Assembly (NCBI GenBank): GCA_027625915.1
Contig: JANTQA010000075.1
Span: 310,001 to 374,000, forward strand
Source: Anaeramoeba flamelloides
Taxonomy: Eukaryota; Metamonada; Anaeramoebidae
Direction of reading: 5' to 3'
Length of the DNA stretch: 64,000 nucleotides
Shown here: in pieces, positions 48,335 to 59,516 of the stretch
Layout of the letters: every line of letters starts with the position of its first letter
How positions within the stretch are numbered: the stretch's first letter is position 1
Made by a program: the position numbers and the translations under genes
The notes under the pieces: generated by a model
Database searches by the model: none
Seen by the model: the letters and a program-made list of their open reading frames with translations, nothing else
Told to the model about the DNA's origin: nothing

Positions 48335-51076
48335 TTAAGGGACTAGTAATCTCAAAAAAATCTTCAAGTAAATTTACTTACAAATTAAAAAAAATTTTAC
48401 CGTATCTTGAAATTGAAAAATAAAGTAAAAATCTGATAACTACAATGCATGACTTACTTTTAATACTATTTTCAGAAATGAATTATTGTTTTTAAAAGTC
48501 TGATCCATTTTTCTCATTTTTGAAAAAGTTCAAAATCCAACATATTTCTGAATTATTTAAAAAAAATTATTTTTTTTAAAAGAAGATTGAAATCTTATTG
48601 TCTGTAAAGGAATTGTACAAAAATAAACTTTAAAAATGAAACAACTAAGTTCTATAATAACTAAGTTTAAAAAATCTACTTAATCTCAAAAAAAATACAA
48701 TAATTATTTTAAACTTGAAAAAAATATAATTTTTTGATTCAAAGAACATACCAAATCTATTTTTTCTAGGGATTAAATGAAAAAATATGAGAAATTGAAA
48801 AACGAACCAAAGAATCGAATTAAAAATTGTCCCGAAATACTTTTTTAAAACCTGGAAAATTCTTTTTTATCTAAACAAATACTTTTTAATTTGATTATTT
48901 ATAATCAATAATTAATAACCCAATCTTAATTATTTCCGTAAGTCATTAACAACCCAATGATTAAATGTATCAAATAGGTTTTACATTTATTTCTCAATTT
49001 TTTCAAGATTTTGAACAAATAAAACAATTTAAATGCATATTTCTAATAATAAAAAAACTAATAGATATTATCCAATACCTGATTTTAATACAACAGTTCC
49101 TTGTTTATAGTCTAGATATTTGAAAAAGTATATTGTCAAGTTTTTTAAATTTCAAGAAATTGAATAAATATTTCTGAATAAAATAAATGTTCAAATTTTT
49201 TAGATCTTCAAGGATACAATATTTGATTTATTTTTCAGGTATTTTTAAAACAATATTAAAGACACAACGTTACTTGTTCATAAAGACTCTCAGAAATTAC
49301 TAAAAGTGATATTTCTTCAAAAATAAATTATTTTTGCAAATTTTTATTTTTCTAATTTGATTCAAAAACCCAACAAAAAAGGATCAGATTTTTTGACAGA
49401 AAATTCAATTGGAAAAATGAAATCTTTGAAAAATGATTATTTATTTCTCTAAAGTTGACAAACGAAGTTTCTTATTGGTCTTAATTGTATCCTTATGTAA
49501 ATAATTACTCTATTACCTTTGGATAAAAAAATAAATAAGAGTTACTAGTCCCTTAATCCAAATTTTAGTTAAATAATGTTTTTTAAGTACAAAATCACAT
49601 GTAAAAATGAGTCTTGTTTCAAATACTTTCATTTTTTTAACAGATTGTCTGGTGAATTTAATACTCGTGAATTCTTTAAAAAAATAAAAAAAAAATCATT
49701 ATATTCCATATAAATTTCAATGGATATGAATTAAATTTATTCGATCTTTCACATTTTTGTGTTATTTGTAAAATTGAATGAACCAAAAAGATTATGCCAC
49801 ACTATAGATTTTTTCAAAGAAAAAAATAAATATTTTTTCTGTTTAAGGGACTGATCACTCTTATTTATTTTTGTACCCAAAGGTAATAGAGTAATTATTT
49901 ACACACGGGTATACAATTAAACCCGATATGTGATTTCCTTTATCAACATTAGAGAGATGAGTTATTATTTTTAAAATATGATTTTTCCCAATGAAATTTT
50001 CAGTAAAAAGATCAATATCCTTTTTATTGGGATTGTTGGATCAAATTAGAACAGAAAAAGAAAAAATTTGCAAAAAAAATTAATTTTGAAGAAATCTCTT
50101 TTAGTAATTTCTGAGAGTTTGTGTTCAACAAATAAACTTGTGACTTTAAACCTTATTTTGAAAATATCATAAAAATAAATCAAAGATTGAATCCATTAAC
50201 GATCTAAAATAATAGATCTTCTATTTTATTCACAAATATTTGATAAATTTCTTGAAATTTAAAAGATCAGGCAATATTCTTTTTCAAATATTAAGAGTAA
50301 AAACAAGAAACTGTTTGTATTAAAATGGAGTTTTTTGATAATATCTATTATTATTTTTTTTTTAGATTTATTTATTTGAATTCATTTTATTCGTTTGAAA
50401 ATCTTTAAAAAATTGAGAAATAATTGTAAAGTCTATTTATACATTTGATTTCTGTAGTTATTAATAACTCACTGAAAGAATTTAGATTGAGTTATTAATT
50501 ATTGATTATAAATAATCAAATTAAAAATTATTTCTTTAGATAATAAGTTGAATTTTCCAAGTTTTAAAAAGGTTTTTTTGAGAGAATTTTTTATTTCTTT
50601 GTTTGGTTGTTTTTCTGTTATTTTTGAGTTCAACAAAAAGAAAAAATTGAACTGAACTGTTCCCTGAATCAAGAAATTATATTTTTTAAAAGTTTAAAAT
50701 AATTATTGTATTTTTTTTTGAAATTAAGCAGATTTTTTATCCCACGTTATTTTAAAAACTTTGTGGTTTTATTTTTAAATTGTATTTTTGTACTATTCCT
50801 TTTACAGATATTAAGATTTCTTACTTCTTTCAAAAAAAAGAATTTTTTTTAAATCATTTGGAAATATGTGAAATTTTGAACTTTTAAAAAATGAGAAAAA
50901 AGGGATCAAACTGTTAAAAACAATAATTCATTTCTGAAAATAGCTTTCAAAGAAAGTTTGGTTTTTTGGGATTCGTGATTTTTCCTTGGTTTTTCAATTT
51001 AAAGATATGGTTAAATTTTTTTGAATTTGCTATTAAATTTACTTGAAGATTTGTTTTAGTTTGCTTGTCCCTTAAA
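48335..51076. mobile_element. Large fold-back element (family F), copy 2
   Basis: Left arm about 48335-49556, right arm about 49851-51076, in inverted orientation around a 295-bp loop. The outer left end is TTAAGGGACTAGT and the inner end of that arm is ACTAGTCCCTTAA, so each arm is itself an element with inverted ends; the right arm has TTAAGGGACTGAT inside and TTGTCCCTTAA outside. Arms match those of 9877-12358. Best read as two opposed copies of a 1.2-kb element that move or persist as a unit. No coding sequence. Confidence 0.75.
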
Positions 51077-51192
51077 TCTACCAATCAGTAATTCAGTTGA
51101 CTGAGGTACTAGAAAATAAGATTATATTTGAGATTCAAAATCCTTAATGTATTTTCTCAAAAACACTTTTTATTTTGGTTTCGTTTTCATTT

Positions 51193-51614
51193 TTTTTAAA
51201 AATCTTTCATTCAAATAAATTTCACATGGGAAAATTAGCAAGAGTAAATCTTTCATTCAAGTTCAAGAAACTCAAAATCAAATTAATACCTTTCAAATGA
51301 AAAAAAACCAAACCTCAAAGAATCTTCAATTCTAAACTATTTATTCTTTGTTTTACCGATCTTTCTTTCTTTTTCTTTTTTTTATTTCTACTTTTTTCAA
51401 ACCAAACTTAATTAACAAAAAAGAAAGCACAAAAAAGAAGAGAAACAGCCAACAAAATTAGAAAGAGGCGTTTAAAAACATAAACAAAAAAAAGTTGAAT
51501 TAAAAAAAAAAAACAGGAAAAGTCACTTTCACAATCGATTGTACCAAGCCTGTTGAAGATGGAATTATGGATGCTGCCCAATTTGTAAATTGATTTTTTT
51601 TTTTTTTTTTTTTC

Positions 51615-51672
<58 letters not shown>

Positions 51673-52245
51673 TGTTGTATTCCAAGGCAAAATAAAAAAC
51701 AAACAAAATAAAAAACAAACAAAAAACTTGAAGAGCTTCAATTGGTTCCTGAAAACAAAAAACTCAATTATTTTTTTTATTTATTTTTTATGTTGATGAT
51801 TTTTGCTTTTTTATTATTTTTTTTATTATTTTTTTTTTTTTTATTTTATGATTCCAAAAAAAACGCAACATTCGATATTTATTATGAATTTTAATTGAAA
51901 AACAAAAGGAAAACTTTTTAAATGACAAAATCAAAGTTGGAGGAAGAGCAGGTATGTTAGGAGACAAAGTCAAAATCACCCGTGAAAATGCCAAGATCCA
52001 CATTACTGTTGTTCAACCATTTTCCAAAAGATACTTGAAATACCTCACCAAGAAATACTTGAAAGCAAACCAAATCAGAGATTATTTAAGGCCTGTTGCA
52101 GACTCAAAAGAATCTTATGAACTTAGATACTTTAACATCCATGGTGATGATGACAATGAAGAATCTGGCTCTGAATCTGACGAAAGTGAATCTGACGAAT
52201 CTGAAGAAGATGAAGAAAACTAAATTTAACTTCAATTATTAACAG
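51193..52245 (+). repeat. Duplicated block carrying L22, copy B
   Basis: Inverted copy of 6845-7905, including both introns. Intron 2 here has a long, nearly pure T run (about 51594-51670) where copy A has a mixed A/AAG-rich complement, so most divergence is in homopolymers. Confidence 0.9.
51226..52223 (+). pseudogene. RPL22: 60S ribosomal protein L22 (eL22), copy B, exon 2 out of frame as read
   Basis: Exons by comparison with copy A: 51226-51243, 51424-51584, 51909-52223. Exon 3 encodes exactly the same 104 residues as copy A. Exon 2 is 161 nt instead of 159: one extra A in the run before ACATAAAC (about 51471-51475) and one extra A in the run before CAGG (about 51502-51513), plus GCA to GAA between them. 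The frame is lost between these two points and, being shifted by two in total, the exon cannot be read through. Splice sites are intact. Because both changes are in A runs, sequencing or assembly error is a real alternative to a decayed copy. Confidence 0.8.
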
Positions 52246-53689
52246 CCTTTAATAAACATTTTTTGAATTAAAAGTTTACTTCAATCAATAGGGTTCTTAA
52301 CCAGAAAATTCATTTTTTTTTTTTATTTTTTTTTTTTAATTTGAGAATCAAACACTTTTTCACTATTTGTAATTTCTCCGAAATTAATAAGAATAAATTG
52401 TTGATATTTTTTATTGGAATATATTTTATTTTTCAATAAAATTCCTTAATTAATTTTTACGAACTTTTTTTATTTTTTCATCTTTTTAAGGATGGTAACA
52501 ACTATTGAGAACGTAATTTACAATGTAATTACAGACATTTTGTTTTAGTTTTAGTGATTACGATCTTTTGTTAACAGATTAAAAGGTAGGTATTTACAGT
52601 ATAACTTATGAAATCATTAGCTGTCATCATCAATCAGTAACTGTTCACCCTTAATTATTTTTTTTCCCTAAAGATGATATTGCGGCTTATTTCAAAAGGA
52701 TTCAATTAAACTGAATAAACAAAGGTTTTATCAAGTTTAGTTGAAATGAGCTATCCTTTTTTCTAGGACTTTAATTTTTCAATTACAACAAGTGCCACTT
52801 TTAAGGTATCAACATCTCCCAGGTTAAGTTTAAAATTAAAGTATCTTATTGTTGATTGTAAATGCACCAGTTCTCGATTCAAGTGTCACTAAAAAATTGA
52901 TAGGTCAAGTAATATATTTGTTAATCTTATCAATTCAAAATAATCATATGTATTAGTAAAAAAAACCCAAGAATTCCAGGAAAAAAACTACATTTCAAGT
53001 CAAATTTAAAGACTGGATTATCAATATTCAGAATCCAAGTTGTAAAATATCTTTCTTACTTACCATCTCAAAAGGGTAGACTAGTAGCTAAAAAATTCTT
53101 TTTTTATGTAAACAATTAAATAATTAATGATTGTAGATTATTTGACCAATTATTTCTGAAATATTGGAAATATATTGATATTGCAACTCTGTTTTGAAAT
53201 GGAAACAAAACTAATCATTCTTTGTGCTTTTTTGTTGATGATTATTGAGTTAATCTTTGAAATTAAAAAAAAAAAGAAAAAAGAAATAGTTAATTTTGGA
53301 GGTTCTAACGAGGAATTATTAAATACCCAAATACTTGTATTTTGAGTTTCTATTTTTCGAATTGAGAAAAAGTAATTAATAAAAAAAATTACTAAAATCA
53401 AAATTTTTAATAGTGATCCTAAGCTAAAAATGTAATAATTTATGGTGTTATAAAATAATTATAATAGTGTTTTTTAGAACCTAGTTAACCTTGTAGAACA
53501 TCTATCATTAAAACCCAATTACAAGATCCTTTGATTATAGAGAAATCTATTGTTAAGCTAACCCCTCAATGCAAAAACTTTCAGGAAAATTTATACACAA
53601 AAAATTTTCAAAAATTAGGGATCCTAAACCTTATACATATTGAATTCGCCAATACAAGTTTCACCTTAAATTGAAAAATAGTTTAAAAT
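52246..53689. other. Intergenic DNA, nothing recognised
   Basis: AT-rich sequence after L22 copy B. Open frames are short and unlike known proteins. No repeat pair was found by eye. Confidence 0.5.
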
Positions 53690-53921
53690 AAGATTTTAAA
53701 TGTTATTTGTTTATAAGAAATCCAGAAATTCTTAAAAGTGAGTTTTCATAATAATGAGAATGATTTGTAGATTTATTTTTTTATTTTTCGATCCAAAAAT
53801 CCAAACAAAAAGGATTAGGAACTTTTTACTAAAAAATTAATAATTGGAAAAAAGATGAATTCTTTTTTTATTTATTTTTTTACTGTTTAAGGAGGAGTTA
53901 TTAATCCCTCTTTTTTACCGT

Positions 53922-53997
53922 TAGTTTTTCCATAATTTAAAAGAATTGTGCAAAATCTTTGATTTTTCTCTATTCTTTTGAATTCTGGAAAACCTAG
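53922..53997. repeat. Hairpin of the CCAGAATTC family at the LINE 3' end
   Basis: TAGTTTTTCCATAATTTAAA pairs with TTTTGAATTCTGGAAAACCTA. It lies between the last LINE codons and the target duplication, so it is part of the 3' end of the inserted copy. Confidence 0.75.
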
Positions 53998-54195
53998 CCA
54001 CTTTCCCATTTCCTAACTTTTTATTTAGAAATTTTAATAAAGACTCAAAAATTTGTCTTTATTATCCACTAAGGATAATCAATAGATTGAGTTTTTTTTA
54101 TAATAATATTAAAAATATTATTATTTTTTAATCTATTAGTTATATTAGTTTTTTTTTAATTCCAATATCCAAATTTTACGATTATTTTCATGGGC

Positions 54196-54305
54196 TGGGT
54201 AGTTCGTTTGATTTTTTTTAATTTTTGAAATGTAAAGAAAATTTATTTTATTTTCTTTACATTCCAAAAATTAAAAAAAACTTAGGCACTCTACGACACG
54301 ATCAC
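54196..54305. repeat. Hairpin insert in LINE zinc-knuckle codons, second case
   Basis: On the minus strand it begins GATCGTGTCGTAGAGTGCCT and ends CGAACTACCC. The stem pairs ATTTTTGAAATGTAAAGAAA (near 54220) with its complement ending near 54280. It sits after the codons DHFL, the same place as the insert at 22426-22607. Confidence 0.8.
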
Positions 54306-54555
54306 AGAGAAAATGATCCGAATCTGAAATGATATCCAATTTTTTTGATTTTTTGCATAATTTGCAAAATTTTGATTTATCTTGGTTCATAATATAAGAA
54401 TATCTGTTTAGATAATTTGTAAAATTTCTGAGTTTTAAAATTGAAGTGGAGTCATTTTATTTTAAATTCTGAAAAACCTAGATACGACTGTTTGCTAATA
54501 TTATTTTAAATAGAAATTATTTTTAAATATTTTTGTGGAGTGTAGTAAAGTGCCT

Positions 54556-54629
54556 AGCTTTTCCAGAATTCAAAAGAATAGAGAAAAATCTTAGATTTCA
54601 CTCAATTCTTTTAAATTATGGAAAAAGCT
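54556..54629. repeat. Hairpin of the CCAGAATTC family in LINE
   Basis: AGCTTTTCCAGAATTCAAAA pairs with TTTTAAATTATGGAAAAAGCT; preceded by AAAGTGCCT and followed by AATGGCAG, the usual context of the family. A weaker second stem follows to about 54715. Confidence 0.75.
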
Positions 54630-55337
54630 AATGGCAGTTTTTTTTATTTTAAGAAATAAACTGAAAATTTTGGAAATTTTCAATTTAAGAAATAAATTGA
54701 AAAAAACCTAACGAAATTTCCCACTGTTACAATTTTCTAGTTGTTTGATTCGATATTTATCAAGTTCATTTCTAGTTACTTCTAGGTGTCTGATTGTCAT
54801 TTAATATTTTATAATTTCTGCTCTCTAAATTTAAGATTATTGACAATTTGATTAAAATCCAAAAATTTTAAGTTTTTTCAATTAGTTTTTATCTTCTTTT
54901 ATATATCGTTATTCTTACCGAGTCAATTTTAGCTTCAGTTTTATAAATAAGTCTTGGAAAGTGTGGAAATCTTAAAAAAAATTTGTTATTCTTTTATTTA
55001 TCCATACAAAAAGATGAATTCTTTTAAAAATGAAAACCCATTTCTCTAAAGTTGGAAAATAAAACGTTGCTTATCAAGTTTAATTGAATTCTTGTACATA
55101 TATGGCACTATTACCTTGATATAAAAAAAAAATAAGAGTTACTAAACCATTATATAATTTTTGAAAATTAAAATAAATATCAAATAATTAACTATTGACA
55201 AAGGTAAAGGTATTACTGTTTGTTATAATCTTATTCAAGCAATCTCAAAAGTAATAAAACTTTAAGATAAAAAAAAAATTAAATGTTAGTTTCGATTTTT
55301 GATTGGAAAATTCAAGCAATTACTCCAAAATAATTAA

Positions 55338-57506
55338 TATAATTACAGATCAATTATTATTATTATTTTTTTTTTATTTCAAATAAATTTTAATTATATT
55401 TTGAAAAATATATATATATATAAAATAAATAAAAAAATAAGAATTTAATAATACCAATTGTTATTATTTTGTTTGTTTTTTTCATACGGAGAAAATATTA
55501 ATGATTGGTTTTGATTTGATGATAATTGTTTATTTGGTTGTGAATTATCATTAGAAATAGAATTTTCAGAATAATATTGATTAATATTATTTTTATCAAT
55601 TTTGAATAATAATTCTGTTTCGTTATTCTTATTGTTGTTATTGATATTATTGTTACCTTTATAATTAATATCAACACCAATGTTTGGATTATTAATATTA
55701 ATATTATTTTTATTAAAATAATTTTGGTTGTTATAAGATGTGTAATTTGGTTGGTTTCTTGAATTAAGATTTTTTTGGTTGTGGTTTATTTTTTGAAAAT
55801 CATTTGAAATTAATTGGTTTTGCATTTGAAAATTCTGGGGATTATTATTGGTATTGTAATTATTATTGTAATTCGTGTTTGGAATATTTCTTGTTTGTTT
55901 ATAATTATTTTTTTTAGTTTTTGATGAATTATTCCTTTTTTTGCGATAGTTTGAGATCAATTTACTTCTAAAACCTCCTGCTCTTGAGAGTTCCACTTTG
56001 ATTTCTCTTTCTTTGATTATCGATTTGTTTAAAATTTGAATTGATCTTTCTGCATCTCGTGTATCATAAAATTCAATGAATCTATGCCTTAACTTGTTTG
56101 GGGTTGTTCTAATTTCTTTGATTTCTCCAACTTGTGAAAATATTTCATAAATGAGTTCGTTTGTGATTGTTTCATCCAAGTTAAAGCAAACAACAGTCCC
56201 TTGGTTTTGATCTTCTTCCTTTGGGTTTTCTTTTGGAATTGAATAATGGATATCAACTTTCCTCCCATTGATCTCTTTTCCTTGTAACTTTTCTAATGCG
56301 TTCATCGAATGTCTAATATCATAATATTTAACTAAAACAAATCCTCGGAATTTGCTTTTTGAATATATTTCTTTAATTTCTCCAAATTGAATAAAAATAT
56401 TAAATAGCTTTTCATCTTCAATATTTGAATCGATATTTCTTACAAATAGTGCTCGGTTTGGATATTCACCCAATGGATGTTCTTTGGTTTCATTTTTTTG
56501 TTGTTGCTGTTGCTGTTGAAATTGTTGAAATCGTTGTACTTGCTGCTGTTGTTGTTGCTGCTGCTGCCATGGTTGTTGTTTTTGTTGTTGCTGTTGCTGC
56601 TGCTGTTGAATAGAATTATTATTATTAGATATTCCAGGTTTTGCTTTCCACCATTGTCCAAAATGATATGGTCTAATAAATTTTTCTCGATCTAATTCTC
56701 GTTGAAATTCTAAATTATTTCTTGGATCTTGTGTCTGTTGAAAATTATTTTCTTCTTTTTGTCTGTTGAAATAAGTATTTTTATTGTTTGTTGAATATTT
56801 ATCATAATAATAATCATTTTTGTTGTGATAATAATTATTATTTTTTTTTAAATGGGTATTATTATTATTGTTGGTATTATTATTATTATTATTATTATTA
56901 TTGTTGTTGTTGATAATGCGGATTTTTTGATTGTTATTATAATTATTTCTGTTTTCATTGATATAATTATTTTGGTTGTAATAATTTTGTTTTTCAAAAT
57001 TATTATGATTATTTGAAGATATTTTTTGATTGTAAGATGTTGGTTGTTGATAATTATAACTGTTTGTATTTAGTTCATTATTATTATTAATATTAATATT
57101 TTGATTGATATTATAATTTGAATGATAATTTGAATGGGAAGAATTATTCTTTGGATTGACAGAATTTATATTTTGTTTTGTTTCATTTCTAATCCCAAAT
57201 TGTTTTTTTATTTGTTCTTGGTCATTTAAAGAAAGTTCAATTTGTTGGTTTTTGTTTATAATTTTAGAAAATTCATTTTGATAAATGTTTTTTCTGTTTA
57301 TTTTTTCATTTTTAAAAATTGGAGATTCCTTAGTTTTATTGATTTCATTTTGTTCTATTTATTTTTTTATTAAAATTGATATATAAATTAAAAAATTAAT
57401 TTGGGGTTTGAAAACATTAAAGGGTTTTGACAAATAAAAAATTTCAAATCATTTTATTATTATTATTTTATCTTGTTTATTAAAATTAATAAAAATTTCT
57501 CTTTAT
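55338..57506 (-). repeat. Segmental duplication, block 1 copy B (Mei2-like gene)
   Basis: Direct copy of 28592-30690. It starts just after a fold-back relic and ends where a LINE relic begins, so both limits coincide with mobile DNA. Confidence 0.9.
55445..57354 (-). CDS. Mei2-like RNA-binding protein, copy B, 5' exon not found
   Basis: The frame from the shared acceptor (57354) to the stop encodes about 636 residues, some 26 more than copy A. The RRM region differs from copy A only at conservative positions (for example GFVLVKYYD, GKEINGRK). The main change is the Gln tract before RRM1: copy A has one run of about 11 Gln, copy B a compound tract with Gln runs separated by KQQPW, VQRFQQF and KNE. 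Asn runs in the tail also differ (NNININNPNIGVD). The same lack of a start codon applies, and here a LINE relic lies about 150 bp upstream, so a first exon shared with copy A would have to be very close or the copy may be 5'-truncated. Confidence 0.85.
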
Positions 57507-57529
57507 TGTTATTATTATCGATGAAGAAG

Positions 57530-57905
57530 TGTAAATTACACTCTAGTTGTCATTATACTTTAATTCTCTTTCAGAAATTTAAGCATTAAATCATTGATTT
57601 CACGATTATTAATTAATGAAAATAATTTTAAACTATCATAGTGTAAAATTATTTCATTATAGTTTTCTTTCTTTCAATTTATTTAGAAAAATACAAAATC
57701 AATTTTTTTTTTCATAAGAAGGACATACCCATAAAAAATGATCAATAGTTTCGATTATTTGTTTATGTTCACATTTTCAACACAAAAGACAATTTTTTTT
57801 TGAATTTTTATTGATTACATAGTAATATCTATTTAGGCGGTTAGTAAATGTTCTGAATTTTAGAATTGTTGAGCTTGAGGTGTAACTTTGTTATTTTTGA
57901 GCTTT
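57530..57905 (-). mobile_element. LINE relic, subfamily B
   Basis: On the minus strand: STILKFRTFTNRLNRYYYVI, then a complete knuckle NCLLCLKCEHKQIIETIDHFLWVCPSYEK, then NEIILHYDSLKLFSLINNRE, which matches the relic at 36840-38070. Only the 3' part is present. Confidence 0.8.
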
Positions 57906-58306
57906 AAATAAATAATTTTTTTTTTTCATTATTATGAAAATATTTTAATGAACATATTTTAAAAAAGAAACAATAGGTACTGATTCAATTAATAAAAATA
58001 TCCCTCTTAATTTTATATCACCAATTTACAAATACAAACACTTCCAAAGAGAATATTATTTGAAATATAAAAAAAAAAATGTAACACTTTTTTGAAAATA
58101 CCTTCTTTATAAAAAGAGATTGTTTAGAATTATTTGAATTGCGTGGTACCAATACAATTAGTCTTCAATAAAAATGTACTTTGGTTTGGGGGGTAATTAT
58201 GGATGTAAATGTTAATCTCTATAAAAAAAAAAAGAAGGAAAGAAATGAAAAGTTTGGTTTTTATTTTATTTTTCAATTCAGTAGCTCTTTTTTTGACTTT
58301 TGATGG

Positions 58307-58946
58307 TAAAATTATTATTTTTCAAATTCGTCAAATCCTCAACTTTTTCAAAATAGCCAATTATATTGAAATATATTGGCTCTGGGTATTTTAAAACCAA
58401 TTTTTTTTTTGGGAAGCTTGAGGTATTTTGGGGTTGTTTTGGGTAGTTTGGATGGTATTTTAGGGAATTTTTGCCAGGATTTTTAAAAATAAAATTGATC
58501 TCAATGAAAAATTTTCTTTTCTGGGTTTCTTAGTAGATCTGAATTTTTTTTACATTTGGGAATAGATAAAATTTGTAAGTAGAGAATGTCATCCAATAAA
58601 ATACATTAAAATTTTGCCTTGTTGTTGTAGAGTACTGATCCCTTTAGAGAGAAATTAGATTTGTGTCACTTGTTTTAAGGAGTAAAAAATATTCACTTAA
58701 TTTGGTGGTTAAAATTGGGTTTTGGAACAAATTTTTAAAAATATTTAGTTTTGATGATTTTAACAACACTTTGGATTTTCTACAATTTAAGTTGAAATAC
58801 TCTAATCACAAAATAATGTTTTTGATTTTTCCTCTCAAAATCATTAAAAACCATTAAAAACTTTCATACCAAAGATAATAATCAAGAAAATCTTCAAAAA
58901 TACGAAAAAATCCTCTTCGGCCAAATTTGAAATTTAATAAAAAACC
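58307..58946. mobile_element. 640-bp insertion with ~10-bp target duplication
   Basis: Absent from copy A of the duplication. Flanked by CTTTTGATGG (58297-58306) and CTTTTGATAG (58947-58956), while copy A has one CTTTTGATAG. The ends show a weak inverted match (TTATTA--TTTCAAATT-G and complement). No coding sequence; family unknown. It inserted after the duplication or was lost cleanly from copy A. Confidence 0.7.
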
Positions 58947-59184
58947 CTTTTGATAGAAAAAAAAAATGATTTGATTTTCTGATTAGTTATTAATTGGAAT
59001 TGTGGTGACTTTTTTTTAAAAAAACAAGAAGAAATGACAAATTTTCTGTTTTAATTAACTTTTGAAGTATTTCTTTTGTGAAATTTAAAAATGTGTTAAT
59101 TACGATTGTTTGAAAAAAGCTTTGAATAAAAGTTTTTTTAAATGGAACTTAAAACTTCCTAATTTGTCTGTTTGTTTTAATCAG

Positions 59185-59415
59185 TTATACTGTTAATTGA
59201 AAAATCAAAAGATCACAATTTTCCTTCATCTTTCCAAAAAAACACACAACCCAATAATTATTATAAAATCATCAACGATCCCAATTCTAAAACGCAAATG
59301 AATAATTTAAGCTTCTTTTCAGAATTAAAAATTCGACATTTTGTATGATTTCTAAACCTTTTTTTGGAATGCTGAATGAAAATTTTGTTCACTTTATTTT
59401 GCAACATATAGTATT
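59185..59415. mobile_element. Palindromic MITE (family P), copy 3
   Basis: Duplicated along with block 2; same element as 34118-34340. Confidence 0.6.
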
Positions 59416-59516
59416 AATAGTTTTGTTATTTTTCTCGAGAAAAAATATAAAAAATGATGCTCATTTTTTCAGATCTACATCACTTGATATTTTTGATAAA
59501 TTTTAGTCTGTGCTGT

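Larger units (their letters stand above)
53867..55007 (-). mobile_element. 5'-truncated LINE, subfamily A, with 18-bp target duplication and hairpins
   Basis: Flanked by AAAAAGATGAATTCTTTT at 53849-53866 and 55008-55025. On the minus strand it reads PRLIYKTEAKIDSVRI (near 54960), ILKLRNFTNYLNRYSYIMN, FCKLCKKS...SDSDHFL (near 54320), then a 110-bp hairpin insert, then NNRKIWILELKKK. Two more hairpins lie at 54556-54629 and 53922-53997, the latter in the 3' part. Reading frames are broken. The target duplication shows that a LINE already carrying its 3' hairpin, or later invaded by hairpins, was inserted here by target-primed reverse transcription. Confidence 0.85.
53690..55160. mobile_element. 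Fold-back family F arm, copy 3, split by a LINE
   Basis: Pieces 53690-53866 and 55008-55160 continue the arm sequence of copies 1 and 2 (AAATTCTTAAAAGTGAGTTT, AATCCAAACAAAAAGGAT-AG, then CTCTAAAGTTGGAAAATAAA and GAGTTACTAAACCATTATAT, a worn form of the ACTAGTCCCTTAA end). The LINE at 53867-55007 sits between them. Confidence 0.7.

Noticed and set aside
51590-51796. Frames across the long T run in L22 copy B intron 2
   Set aside because: They are pure homopolymer translation (poly-Phe or poly-Lys) within an intron.
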